This document shows positions 1 through 7,716 of a stretch of 38,289 nucleotides of DNA, piece after piece. The notes under the pieces are model-generated. The model searched no databases and was not told the origin of the DNA. It saw only the letters and a list, made by a program, of their open reading frames with translations. Source of the stretch: a virus; the IMG/VR virus record IMGVR_UViG_3300048835_000175, positions 1 through 38,289 of that record; one strand, given 5' to 3'. The position numbers were made by a program, and so were the translations under genes. Positions within the stretch are counted from its first letter, which is position 1. The number at the start of each line of letters is the position of its first letter.

Positions 1-105
1 TGGAGTAAGAACACACTTGTTCGCACCGTCGACAAGCCCAAGCCGTTTGCACAAACCCCGACTACGGATTATGGTTTCGGCGACTTGGGCAAAAAGCTAG
101 GGTGA
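1..105 (+). CDS. Terminase large subunit, C-terminal end (partial)
   Basis: An open frame enters the window at base 1 and stops at TGA 103-105, giving the last 34 residues of a protein. No catalytic motif lies in this tail. The assignment rests on position: the next genes are a gpW-like connector and a portal, and in lambda-type head modules the packaging ATPase/nuclease gene sits just upstream of them. The tail is rich in Thr, Pro and Lys and ends in GKKLG, as is common for flexible terminase C-termini. It is contextual and could be another packaging gene. Confidence 0.6.
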   Translation, partial: WSKNTLVRTVDKPKPFAQTPTTDYGFGDLGKKLG

Positions 106-108
106 GAA

Positions 109-339
109 ATGGCCGACTTGGCGCAGTTGCAAACGTGGCTCGCTGAAGCTCAAAGTGCCTACCATACCGCTATGACGGGCGGTCAAATCCTCGTCGTCGT
201 CGATCAGAACGGCGAGCGAATCGAGTACAGCCGAACCAACACGGCTTCCCTCGTCCGATACATGGCCTGGCTCCAGGCTGAAATCAACAAGCTCATGGGG
301 GTCGCAGTAACTGGCGGCCCCCTTCGCATGGTCTTTTAA
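109..339 (+). CDS. W: gpW-like head-to-tail joining protein
   Basis: This 76-residue protein matches the size and pattern of lambda gpW (68 aa), which binds below the portal and helps retain packaged DNA and form the site for the tail-attachment proteins. Visible features are an N-terminal helix (LQTWLAEAQSAYHTAMTG), a beta hairpin with a DQNGERIEYSRTN turn, and a second helix (LVRYMAWLQAEINKLMG). This helix-hairpin-helix order is that of the gpW fold. It starts 3 bases after the terminase stop, with AGGGTGAG as a likely ribosome site, and the portal follows after 12 bases, the lambda A-W-B order. Confidence 0.88.
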   Translation: MADLAQLQTWLAEAQSAYHTAMTGGQILVVVDQNGERIEYSRTNTASLVRYMAWLQAEINKLMGVAVTGGPLRMVF

Positions 340-351
340 GGGGTCGCCAGC

Positions 352-2031
352 ATGACTTTGAACCCGACCGTAGTTCGTTCTCCGGAAGGCGACCAGGCCA
401 TCGTCGTCGCGCCTGGCGATCAGATGTTCGGTGGCGCCTTCGAGGGCGCGAAACACCTCAACCGACAGACCGCTTCCTGGCACGCGCCGAAGACTTCGCC
501 GGACCAGGAGATCAACCCGAACAAGGACACGCTCGATGCGCGTGCTCGCGATCTCATCCGCAACGATGGATACGTGGCAGGCGCGCTCGATACGCACAAG
601 GACTCCATCGTCGGCGGCCAGTACCGCCTCAACGCGCGTCCGGACTGGCGAGCCCTCGGCTTCACCGAAGAGTGGTCTGAAGAGTTCCAGCTCATCGCCG
701 AGCGCAAGTTCGCGCTCTACGCCGAGTCGCCGCTGTGCTGGATTGACGCGGCGCGCAAGAACGGGCTGACCGGCCTGGTCCGCATGGCGCTCGCGCAGAC
801 GTTCACTGGCGGCGAAGCGCTCGCTGCGAGCGAGTGGATTGAAGGCGGCCGTCGCCCGTACAAGACCGCGATCAACATGATCGACCCGGACCGCCTGTCG
901 AATCCGTTCGACGCGGACGACACCGGCAACATGCGTCGCGGCTGCGAGATCGACCGCTTCGGCGCGACCATCGCGTTCCACATTCGCGAAGGCCATCCGG
1001 CGGAGTCCTACTGGACGCGCTCGAACTACACCTGGAAGCGCGTGCCGGCCTACATGAAGTGGGGCCGCCCGCAGATCATCCACATTGCCGACATCATCCG
1101 CCCTGGTCAGACGCGCGGCATTGCCGGCATCACGTCGACGCTGAAAGAGATGCGGATGACGAAGACGTTCAAGGACATCACGCTCCAGAACGCCGTCGTC
1201 AACGCGACCTTCGCTGCGGCCATCGAGTCGGAGCTGCCGCGCGAGATGGTGTTCGCGCAGCTCGGCCAGGAGGAGAACTCGGGCTTGGGTTGGATTTCGC
1301 AGTACATGAACGCGCTCGCCGCGTACACCGGGCAGTCCGACAACCTGGCGATTGACGGCGTGCGAATCCCGCACCTGTTCCCTGGCACGAAGCTCAACCT
1401 CATGCCGGCAGGTACGCCGGGCGGCGTGGGCACGGGCTTCGAGGAATCGCTGCTGCGGCATATCAGCGCGTCGCTCGGCCTCTCGTACGAGCAGTTCTCG
1501 CGCGACTTCTCGAAGACGAACTACTCGTCGGCCCGCGCCTCGATGCTGGAGACCTGGAAGTACATGCAGTCGAAGAAGAAGCTGGTCACTGACCGCTTCG
1601 CGACGCTCGTGTACCTGCTGTGGCTCGAAGAGGAAATGAACAACCCCAACACCGACCTTCCGCTGCCGAAGGGCTCGGAGCACTTCTACGAAGGCACGAA
1701 CCGCGAAGCGTACAGCCGTTGCGATTGGATTGGCGCCTCGCGCGGCCAGATCGACGAGCTGAAGGAAACGCAGGCGGCCGTGCTGCGCATCGCCTCGGGC
1801 CTGTCGACTCGCGAGAAGGAGCTGGCGCGCCTGGGCGACGACTACCGCGACATCCTGGACCAGCAGCTCCGCGAGCAGAAGCTCATCGCGAAGATGGGCC
1901 TGACCTTCGACATGACGGCGAGCAAGCCGGGCACGTTGAAGGAGACGGACGGCAAGGCCGGCGGCAACGACAACGACGACGCCGACGACGAAGAAAATTC
2001 CCAAGGCAACCGCACCCCGGAGAAAAACTGA
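352..2031 (+). CDS. B: Portal protein (lambda gpB family)
   Basis: The 559-residue protein is about the size of lambda gpB (533 aa), the dodecameric ring through which DNA enters and leaves the head. Family-like features are an N-terminal segment with ARDLIRNDGYVAGALDTHKD and VGGQYRLNARPDW, a central IIHIADIIRPGQTRGIAGIT region, and LSYEQFSRDFSKTNYSSARA, a signature of lambda-type portals. The last 40 residues are low in complexity and acidic (NDNDDADDEEN), probably disordered. Its TGA overlaps the ATG of the next gene by one base, so the two are translationally coupled. Confidence 0.95.
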   Translation: MTLNPTVVRSPEGDQAIVVAPGDQMFGGAFEGAKHLNRQTASWHAPKTSPDQEINPNKDTLDARARDLIRNDGYVAGALDTHKDSIVGGQYRLNARPDWRALGFTEEWSEEFQLIAERKFALYAESPLCWIDAARKNGLTGLVRMALAQTFTGGEALAASEWIEGGRRPYKTAINMIDPDRLSNPFDADDTGNMRRGCEIDRFGATIAFHIREGHPAESYWTRSNYTWKRVPAYMKWGRPQIIHIADIIRPGQTRGIAGITSTLKEMRMTKTFKDITLQNAVVNATFAAAIESELPREMVFAQLGQEENSGLGWISQYMNALAAYTGQSDNLAIDGVRIPHLFPGTKLNLMPAGTPGGVGTGFEESLLRHISASLGLSYEQFSRDFSKTNYSSARASMLETWKYMQSKKKLVTDRFATLVYLLWLEEEMNNPNTDLPLPKGSEHFYEGTNREAYSRCDWIGASRGQIDELKETQAAVLRIASGLSTREKELARLGDDYRDILDQQLREQKLIAKMGLTFDMTASKPGTLKETDGKAGGNDNDDADDEENSQGNRTPEKN

Positions 2032-3374
2032 TGAACCCGACCCACGCGCTGCGCAACGCACTCATCGAAGGCTTCAACGGCCGCCCGGCGCTCCTGGCGC
2101 CTGCGGAGGTCGAGAAGGTCACGTCGCTCTTCATGGGCGTCATGGCGCGGCAGGACTCGCCGCCCGCCGAAGAGCGCGCCAGCGCCGATGAAGCGTGCAT
2201 GGTCGCCGTCGAACAGGCGTACGGCGAGAGCTTCCCGCGCACGGGCGCCGACCGTAAGTCGTTCCTCTTCAGCAACGGCCTGGCCTTCATTCCGGTACGC
2301 GGCGTGCTCGTGCACCGCAACGGCGATTCCTGGGCCGGCACGCGTGGCTACGACGACATTCGCCGCGAGTTCGATGCCGCGATGGCGGACCCGGACGTGA
2401 TGGGCATCGTGCTCGATTCGCACACGGGCGGCGGCATGGTGTACGGCAACTTCGAGCTGTGCGAACACATTCGCGCTCGTCGCGAAGAGAAGCCGTCGAT
2501 GACCGTCATCAACGCGGGCGCGCTCTCCGGCGGCTACTCGCTCGCCAGCGCGACCGGCAAGATCGTCTCGACGCCGTCCGGCGATGCCGGCAGCATCGGC
2601 GTTCTGACGATGCACGTGGACGTGAGCAAGGCGCTGGAGAAGTTCGGCGTCAACGTGCAGCTCGTGTTCGCAGGCGATCACAAGGTCGACGGCAATATGT
2701 TCGAGCCGTTGTCCGACAGCGTCCGCGCCGACATGCAGTCGCGCATCGACGTGATGTACCAGAAATTCGTCTCCACGGTCGCAATCAACCGTGGGATGTC
2801 TGAGCAAGCGGTTCGTGATACGCAGGCCCGTGTGTTCCAGGCGGACGATGCGGTCAAAGCCGGCTTGGTCGATGCCATCATGGCCCCGCAGGCAGCAGTG
2901 GCATCTTTCCGGGCCGAAGTCTTCGGCTCTACCAACAACGACGAAAGGAGTGACAACATGAGCGACACCAAGAAGACCGACGAGCAGATCACCGCCGACG
3001 CCGCTGCTGCCCAGGCCGCGAGCCAGGCCAACATCGACGCCGCCGTTGCTGCCGACCGCAAGCGCACCGCCGACATCATGGGCTGCGACGAAGCCAAGGG
3101 CCGCGAAGGCATGGCGCAGCATCTCGCCCTCAACACCAAGATGTCGGTCGAAGAGGCCCAGGCCATGCTGAAGGTCGCGCCCGTCGCGGCGACGGCGGCG
3201 GCTCCGAAGGCCGGCAGCGCGCTCGATGCCGCGATGGCTGCGAGCGGCGGCGGCCCCGGCATCGGCGCCGATGGCGAAGACACCCCGAAGGAATCGGCCG
3301 CTGGCGGTCTCCTGGACGCCTACGTCGGCACCACCGGCAACAAGGCGGTGCTGCGCGAAGACCTCCGAAAGTAA
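2031..3374 (+). CDS. C: S49-family capsid maturation protease (lambda gpC type) with C-terminal scaffold
   Basis: A 447-residue serine peptidase of the SppA/gpC family that matures the procapsid. Residues 80-290 form the S49 domain. The likely nucleophile is Ser166 in GALSGGYSLA, and Lys218 in GDHKVDGN lies 52 residues later, the same spacing as Ser147/Lys199 in Bacillus SppA. DAGSIGVLTMHVDVSKALEKFG is also typical. Residues 310-447 are Ala/Gln/Lys-rich and helical, equivalent to lambda Nu3 scaffold. The start is the ATG that overlaps the portal stop; the frame is open further upstream but only inside the portal gene. Confidence 0.93.
   Translation: MNPTHALRNALIEGFNGRPALLAPAEVEKVTSLFMGVMARQDSPPAEERASADEACMVAVEQAYGESFPRTGADRKSFLFSNGLAFIPVRGVLVHRNGDSWAGTRGYDDIRREFDAAMADPDVMGIVLDSHTGGGMVYGNFELCEHIRARREEKPSMTVINAGALSGGYSLASATGKIVSTPSGDAGSIGVLTMHVDVSKALEKFGVNVQLVFAGDHKVDGNMFEPLSDSVRADMQSRIDVMYQKFVSTVAINRGMSEQAVRDTQARVFQADDAVKAGLVDAIMAPQAAVASFRAEVFGSTNNDERSDNMSDTKKTDEQITADAAAAQAASQANIDAAVAADRKRTADIMGCDEAKGREGMAQHLALNTKMSVEEAQAMLKVAPVAATAAAPKAGSALDAAMAASGGGPGIGADGEDTPKESAAGGLLDAYVGTTGNKAVLREDLRK
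2958..3374 (+). CDS. Nested scaffold protein (Nu3-like), internal in-frame start
   Basis: Inside the protease gene, in the same frame, an ATG at 2958 (Met310) follows an excellent ribosome site, AAAGGAG at 2944-2950, seven bases upstream. It would give a 138-residue protein equal to the scaffold tail alone, starting MSDTKKTDEQ and rich in Ala and Gln. In lambda the Nu3 scaffold is made exactly this way from inside gene C, in frame with it. The ribosome site falls at a linker just after the S49 domain. Separate expression is inferred from the site and the analogy. Confidence 0.8.
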   Translation: MSDTKKTDEQITADAAAAQAASQANIDAAVAADRKRTADIMGCDEAKGREGMAQHLALNTKMSVEEAQAMLKVAPVAATAAAPKAGSALDAAMAASGGGPGIGADGEDTPKESAAGGLLDAYVGTTGNKAVLREDLRK

Positions 3375-3440
3375 TCGTAAGGTCGTCGCGGCCTAGACGA
3401 TAAAAATCGGCTACATCTCAACAGAAAAAGGAGCATCGAA

Positions 3441-3860
3441 ATGACCGACTTCACCAAGCTCGCCGCTGGCAGCACGGATGTCAGCAACCAGAACGGCGGC
3501 GTCCAGCTCTTCGCAGGCGAGTCCGACATCGTCACCACGCAGGGCAAGCTCGTGACCGGCGTCGCGTACGTCGCCGGCCAGGTGCTCGCCCGCGTGGCTG
3601 CGAGCGGCCTGTTCGCCAAGCACGCGCCGGCCGCTTCGGATGGCACCGAGAAGGCCATCGCCATCCTCGCGTACGACGTGGCGGTGCCGACCGCCGGCAA
3701 GCAGGAAGCGATCTACACCGGCGGCGTGTTCAACATCGACGCGCTCACCTTCAACGCCGCGACCAACACCGACGATCTCAAGAAGGCTGCGTTCGACGGC
3801 ACCAACATCGTCGGCCAGAAGCTCCTGGGCACCCCGGCCGCGAACTCCGGTCCGGTGTAA
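3441..3860 (+). CDS. D: Head decoration protein (lambda gpD-like)
   Basis: A 139-residue protein between the protease/scaffold and the major capsid gene, the place of lambda gpD (110 aa), which trimerises on the expanded capsid and stabilises it. The sequence is Ala, Gly, Thr and Val rich, with few charged runs, and has the gpD-like elements LVTGVAYVAGQVLARV and EAIYTGGVFNIDAL. A strong ribosome site (AAAAAGGAG) precedes the ATG by about 7 bases, as expected for a product made in several hundred copies. Confidence 0.85.
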   Translation: MTDFTKLAAGSTDVSNQNGGVQLFAGESDIVTTQGKLVTGVAYVAGQVLARVAASGLFAKHAPAASDGTEKAIAILAYDVAVPTAGKQEAIYTGGVFNIDALTFNAATNTDDLKKAAFDGTNIVGQKLLGTPAANSGPV

Positions 3861-3918
3861 TCCACCACCCGCGTTACCGCTCAGCTACGAACCCGATTAG
3901 CAGAAGAAGGAGATACAG

Positions 3919-4941
3919 ATGGACCTCTACAGCACTGCGGAACTGCGCAAGGTGATGGTCAACACCAATCCCCCGGAGCAGTATTTCCTCAACCGGCTCT
4001 ACCCCGAGCAGATGAACTTCGACACCGAAGAAGTCATGTTCGATCAGCTCGCCCTCGGTCGCCGCATGGCGCCCTTCGTCGCTCCGAACGTCCAGGGCCG
4101 CGTCCTGAAGCGTTCGGGCTACTACACCCGCACCTTCCGCCCGGCCTACGTCAAGCCGAAGGACGTGGTCAACCCGAACCGCATGCTTCGCCGCATGGCG
4201 GGCGAAGCCATCGCCGGCACGATGTCGCCGGGCGAGCGGTGGCGTGCGACCGTCGCCGCGTACCAGCTCGACCACCGCAACCAGGTGTGGCGCCGCTGGG
4301 AGTGGATGGCGGCGCAGGCGGCGCTGTACGGCGAAGTCACGATCACGGGCGAGGACTACCCGACCGTGACCGTCGTGTTCGGTCGCGCGGCCAATCACAC
4401 CGTCACCCTGACCGGCACTGCCGCGTGGGACGACGCTGCGAGCACGCCGATCTCGGACCTCAACACCTGGTCCAAGCGCGTCGCCGATGCCGAAGGCTTC
4501 CCGGTCTCGCGCATCACGATGGGCACCACGGCGTACGACTGGTTCATTCGCCACGCGGACATCCAGGCCCTCCTGGAAACGCGTCGCGGTTCGACCTCGA
4601 CGGCCGAGACCGGCCCGAACAAGGGCGAGCGCGTGTTCTACGGCGGTCGTTTCGGCGCGCATGATGTCTACGTCTACTCGGATGTCTACGAGGACGACGC
4701 GGGCGCCACGCAGCCGATGATGGACCCGCGCGACATCCTGCTCGAAGCGGAAGGCGGCTTCGACGGCGTGCGTGCGTTCGGCGCCATCCAGGACGCCAAG
4801 GCCGGCCTCCAGTCCTTCGACATCTTCTCGAAGATGTGGGAGAACGAAGACCCGTCCGTGGTCTACCTGCTGACGCAGTCGGCGCCCCTGATGATTCCGG
4901 GCCGCCCGAACTGCACGCTGCGCGCTCGCGTGATCGAGTAA
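3919..4941 (+). CDS. E: Major capsid protein (lambda gpE family, HK97 fold)
   Basis: A 340-residue protein, matching lambda gpE (341 aa), the shell subunit of the head. Landmark segments line up with gpE: MDLYSTAELRKVM at the start, AYVKPKDVVNPNRMLRR around residues 75-92, LETRRGS near residue 220 and LLTQSAPLMI near the C-terminus. The ribosome site AGAAGGAG sits close before the ATG, consistent with very high expression. A perfect 11-bp hairpin lies just downstream. Confidence 0.95.
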   Translation: MDLYSTAELRKVMVNTNPPEQYFLNRLYPEQMNFDTEEVMFDQLALGRRMAPFVAPNVQGRVLKRSGYYTRTFRPAYVKPKDVVNPNRMLRRMAGEAIAGTMSPGERWRATVAAYQLDHRNQVWRRWEWMAAQAALYGEVTITGEDYPTVTVVFGRAANHTVTLTGTAAWDDAASTPISDLNTWSKRVADAEGFPVSRITMGTTAYDWFIRHADIQALLETRRGSTSTAETGPNKGERVFYGGRFGAHDVYVYSDVYEDDAGATQPMMDPRDILLEAEGGFDGVRAFGAIQDAKAGLQSFDIFSKMWENEDPSVVYLLTQSAPLMIPGRPNCTLRARVIE

Positions 4942-4965
4942 GCAGTTCCGTTGCATCGTTGTATC

Positions 4966-4991
4966 GCGGGGCTAGGTCAGCCTAGCCCCGC
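4966..4991 (+). other. Perfect 11-bp RNA hairpin after the capsid gene
   Basis: Arms 4966-4976 and 4981-4991 are exact reverse complements (GCGGGGCTAGG / CCTAGCCCCGC) around a 4-base TCAG loop. No T-run follows on either strand, so it is not a standard intrinsic terminator. It may protect the 3' end of the capsid mRNA or partly reduce read-through, giving capsid protein in excess over the next genes. Confidence 0.75.
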
Positions 4992-5027
4992 AGCTTCAAA
5001 ACCTCATCAACGAAACAGGAGTACGAC

Positions 5028-5324
5028 ATGACCGACGCCAAGAAGAGCGACGACGCCAAGAAGAACGACGACGCCAAGAAGAACGACGCTGCCCCGAAGA
5101 ACGACGCTGCCCCGAAGAAGGCCAAGGGCACCCGCCTGGTCGCGAAGATCGCGCTCAAGGGTGACTTCGAGCTGGACGACGGCCTGGGCGTGAACCAGAT
5201 CGAAGTCTCGGCTGGCGACGTGTTCACCACGCACGACGCCGAGCTGGCGAAGAAGCTCGTCGAGCGCAACTACGCGAAGAAGCCGGGCACCAAGGCCGGC
5301 GACGACGAGCAGCCGGACGCCTGA
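5028..5324 (+). CDS. Small head/packaging-region protein with N-terminal Lys-Asp repeats
   Basis: A 98-residue protein in the position of lambda gpFI. Residues 1-35 are made from four 18-base repeats (5049-5120) encoding two DDAKKN and two DAAPK(N/K) units, giving a highly charged, probably disordered arm. Residues 36-85 look folded (LVAKIALKGDFELDDGLGVN, AELAKKLVERNYAKK). A good ribosome site (ACAGGAG) precedes the ATG. The function is not recognised from sequence; position suggests DNA packaging or head completion. Confidence 0.7.
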   Translation: MTDAKKSDDAKKNDDAKKNDAAPKNDAAPKKAKGTRLVAKIALKGDFELDDGLGVNQIEVSAGDVFTTHDAELAKKLVERNYAKKPGTKAGDDEQPDA

Positions 5325-5345
5325 GCCCGAACCTGGAGAAATAAG

Positions 5346-5675
5346 ATGGGCTGGCCGCAGATCAAACAGAAGGCTCGTGACGATGTCCACCGGACGTTCG
5401 TGTGGCCGGCCCTTTTTCTCACGACGCCGACGCCGGTTGAAATCGGCGTTCGCGTGCACTACCGCGTCAAGCAGTTCGGCGATCTCGACCGCGAAGGTTT
5501 CGCGACAGTCGTCGAAGACGTGAACTTCATCATCTTGGACAGCCGCGAGTGCTCCGCTGTCGAGGGCGATCTCATTTCCGTGCCTCTGCTCAATAGGACG
5601 TTCAAGTTGGCCGTCCAACACCCGAGCGAGGACTTGATCTACAACAAGTGGGAAGTAACGGAGGCTGGCGCGTGA
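5346..5675 (+). CDS. Head-tail joining protein (gpFII-like position)
   Basis: A 109-residue protein where lambda has gpFII (117 aa), the protein that caps the filled head and receives the tail. It is mostly beta: VEIGVRVHYRVKQFGD, VVEDVNFIILDS and LISVPLLNRTFKLAVQ. A conserved-looking aromatic C-terminus (YNKWEVTEAGA) precedes the stop. Ribosome site GGAG lies about 9 bases before the ATG. Its last four bases (GTGA) contain the start of the next gene. Assignment is by size, position and beta content. Confidence 0.6.
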   Translation: MGWPQIKQKARDDVHRTFVWPALFLTTPTPVEIGVRVHYRVKQFGDLDREGFATVVEDVNFIILDSRECSAVEGDLISVPLLNRTFKLAVQHPSEDLIYNKWEVTEAGA

Positions 5676-6292
5676 ACCTGGACGTGCAACTCAAAGGTCT
5701 GGACGAAGCTCGCAAGAGCATCTCGCACATTCCTGAAGTCGTCGACGAAGCCGCGATGTTCGCGGTGAACGATTCGGCTGAGTTCGCACAATCGGAGTCC
5801 AGCCGTCGCATCCGAGAACAGGTCGCGTTTTCTGCTCGGTACATCGGCTCCGCGCAAGACCCCAGCGCCAGGCTTCGTGTATCGAAGCGTGCGCGCACGA
5901 ACGACCTGGAAGCGGCTGTCGCCGGCCGCATGCGCCCGACCTCACTGGCGCAGTTCGCAGTCGGCGCGTTCGTGCGCGGCAAGCCGGTTCGGGTGCGCGT
6001 CTCGCCGGGGCGCACCAGCAAGATCAGCAACGCGTTTCCGATCAAGCTGCGTCGCGGTACTGGCGTGTACGACCCGGAGAACGCGAACGTCGGCCTGGCG
6101 CTGCGGCTCAAGGCCGGCGAGAGCGTTCGCAATAAGCGCGAGATGGTTCAAATCAGCGGCAACCTGTATCTGCTCTACGGCCCGTCCGTGGACCAGGTCT
6201 TCCGCGATGTTCGGTTTGAGGTGCAGGCGCCCGTGAGCGAGCACCTGGAAGCGAGCTTCACCCGAAACTTCGAGAGGTTGTCCCGTGGCTGA
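5672..6292 (+). CDS. Minor tail protein (lambda gpZ-like)
   Basis: A 206-residue protein starting at GTG 5672, which overlaps the preceding stop in GTGA and follows GGAGG by 7 bases. An ATG 24 bases upstream lacks this ribosome site and sits inside the previous gene. Lambda gpZ is 192 aa and is needed for correct tail completion and DNA positioning. Features are an N-terminal helix (LDEARKSISHIPEVVDEAAM), Arg-rich beta segments (SPGRTSKISNAFPIKLRRG) and a C-terminal helix (VSEHLEASFTRNFERLSRG), as in minor tail Z proteins. Confidence 0.72.
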   Translation: MNLDVQLKGLDEARKSISHIPEVVDEAAMFAVNDSAEFAQSESSRRIREQVAFSARYIGSAQDPSARLRVSKRARTNDLEAAVAGRMRPTSLAQFAVGAFVRGKPVRVRVSPGRTSKISNAFPIKLRRGTGVYDPENANVGLALRLKAGESVRNKREMVQISGNLYLLYGPSVDQVFRDVRFEVQAPVSEHLEASFTRNFERLSRG

Positions 6293-6797
6293 CACTAAGC
6301 GACTGCTGCTCCAGAAAGCTATCTGCGCGTACCTGCTGTCGGAGATCACGACAGCGAACGGCTACGATTTCGATTTGCAGGCGGCCTACCGCAACAAGCG
6401 TCGTTTCGGCAAAGAGATGAAGCTCCCGTCTGTCGCGCTTCTGGAGAATTTCAATCCGGACCGCGAACCTGAAACCATCGGCGGCATGAACGAAACGAAG
6501 CAGCAGTACGAACAGATTTACCTCGTCAACGGCTGGGCCGACGACAGCGAAGAAGACTCCCTGGAGCACGGCGATGCTGCACAGAATCTTCTCGGCGACG
6601 TGAAAAAAGCGCTCGGCAAGCTGCTGACGCGCGATGCCGAGCGCGATGGCTACTTCGGAAAGCTCGCTATCGAGCTGCGCATCGAACCTGGCGTCGTACG
6701 GCCGCCGGACGAACAATCTTCAAAGGCGTACTTCTGGATGCGAATCAAAATGAAGATCGTCGAGAAGGTTGGAGACCCGTACTGGATTTCGGATTGA
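6285..6797 (+). CDS. Tail terminator / tail completion protein (gpU position)
   Basis: A 170-residue protein starting at GTG 6285, overlapping the previous gene by 8 bases, with GAGAGG upstream. It sits where lambda has gpU, the protein that caps the tube and joins it to the head. It has an N-terminal helix (RLLLQKAICAYLLSEITT), a central EQIYLVNGWADDSEEDS strand and loop, and a long helix (AAQNLLGDVKKALGKLLTRD), then a strand with SSKAYFWMRIKMKIVEK, the alpha/beta pattern of tail terminators. No certain family match by eye. Confidence 0.58.
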   Translation: MADTKRLLLQKAICAYLLSEITTANGYDFDLQAAYRNKRRFGKEMKLPSVALLENFNPDREPETIGGMNETKQQYEQIYLVNGWADDSEEDSLEHGDAAQNLLGDVKKALGKLLTRDAERDGYFGKLAIELRIEPGVVRPPDEQSSKAYFWMRIKMKIVEKVGDPYWISD

Positions 6798-6825
6798 CCT
6801 GTAACACAACAGAAGGAGGCACAAC

Positions 6826-7611
6826 ATGGGCAGTGAAAATTACACCCTCGGTCGCGGCGAACTGCGTTTCGACAAGTTCGTCGACGGCACCCAGCTCGGC
6901 ACGGGCGAGCGCTATCTCGGCAACACGCCGGAGCTGAACCTCTCGACCGAGAGCGAGCGTCTCGATCACTTCAGCAGTGATCGCGGCATCCGTGTCAAGG
7001 ACAAGTCGGTCCTGCTGGAGAAGACCGACAGCGGCTCCTTCATCGCCGACGAGATCAGTGCCGAGAACCTGGCGCTGTGGTTCATCGCCGACGTGAGCAT
7101 CCGCACGCAGGCGTCGGCAGCGAGCGTCGTCGAAAACATCGCGGCCGACCAGGTCACGGAGGGCACCTACCACCAGCTTGGCAAGTCGCTGTCCAACCCG
7201 AGCGGCGTGCGCGGCATCACCGTCGCGTCGGTCACGTCGGACCCGGTCGGCACGACCCACGTGCTCAACACGGACTACACCGTCGACCTGGAGCTGGGCC
7301 AAATTTACATCGTGCCCGGCGCCGGCATCGCGACCGGCGACCCCCTGATCGTGACCTACGCCACCTTGGCGAACACGCGCGAACAGGTCATCGTCGACAC
7401 CGACGCCTCGCAGATCGAGGGCGCCCTGCGCTTCATCTCCTACAATGCCACCGGCCCGCGCCGGGACTACTACTGGCCGTACGTGCAGCTTTCCGCTGAC
7501 GGCGACCTGGCGTTGAAGGGTGACGAATGGCAGCAGCTCTCCTTCACCTTCGACATCCTGAAGCGGGACGGGTACGCTTCGCAGTACATCGACGGCCGGC
7601 CCGTGACCTGA
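6826..7611 (+). CDS. Major tail tube protein
   Basis: A 261-residue protein expected to form the tail tube by stacking hexamers. It is preceded by the strong ribosome site AGAAGGAGG and followed by an intrinsic terminator, as expected for an abundant product. It is beta-rich: YTLGRGELRFDKF at the start, then HVLNTDYTVDLELGQIYIV and YYWPYVQLSADGDLALKG, with a late WQQLSFTFDILKRDG segment typical of tube proteins. It lies directly before the tail-chaperone frameshift gene and the tape measure, the usual siphovirus order. Confidence 0.85.
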   Translation: MGSENYTLGRGELRFDKFVDGTQLGTGERYLGNTPELNLSTESERLDHFSSDRGIRVKDKSVLLEKTDSGSFIADEISAENLALWFIADVSIRTQASAASVVENIAADQVTEGTYHQLGKSLSNPSGVRGITVASVTSDPVGTTHVLNTDYTVDLELGQIYIVPGAGIATGDPLIVTYATLANTREQVIVDTDASQIEGALRFISYNATGPRRDYYWPYVQLSADGDLALKGDEWQQLSFTFDILKRDGYASQYIDGRPVT

Positions 7612-7630
7612 TAGGGCAACGTCAAACGCG

Positions 7631-7655
7631 GTCAAGACCAACTAGGTCAAGACCA
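7631..7655 (+). repeat. 25-bp repeat, copy 1 (paired with 22440-22464)
   Basis: Two copies of GGTCAAGACC (at 7630-7639 and 7645-7654) are set 15 bp apart; each has GGTC/GACC arms. The 25-bp block matches a second block at 22440-22464 at 22 of 25 positions. Both lie beside terminators. It may be a protein- or antiterminator-binding site; this role is inferred. Confidence 0.6.
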
Positions 7656-7660
7656 CTTCT

Positions 7661-7699
7661 GACAGGCCGCCTCCTACCCCGGAGAGCGGCCTGTCTTTT
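7661..7699 (+). terminator. Intrinsic terminator after the tail tube gene
   Basis: A 10-bp perfect stem (7661-7670 GACAGGCCGC with 7686-7695 GCGGCCTGTC), a 15-base loop and a TTTT tail at 7696-7699 form a rightward rho-independent terminator. It would reduce transcription of the chaperone and tape-measure genes relative to the abundant capsid and tube proteins. Confidence 0.85.
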
Positions 7700-7716
7700 A
7701 ACCAAGGGTGCAACTC

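Noticed and set aside
97-2061. Long minus-strand open frame across gpW and portal genes
   Set aside because: It is antisense to well-supported head genes. Its Arg/Val/Ala-rich sequence is what high-GC shadow frames give, and it has no recognisable domain.
3874-4956. Minus-strand 360-codon open frame opposite the capsid gene
   Set aside because: Entirely antisense to the major capsid gene, with no domain and no leftward signals in the head block.
4966-4991. Hairpin after the capsid gene as a standard terminator
   Set aside because: No T-run follows on either strand, so it is listed as a structured RNA element instead.
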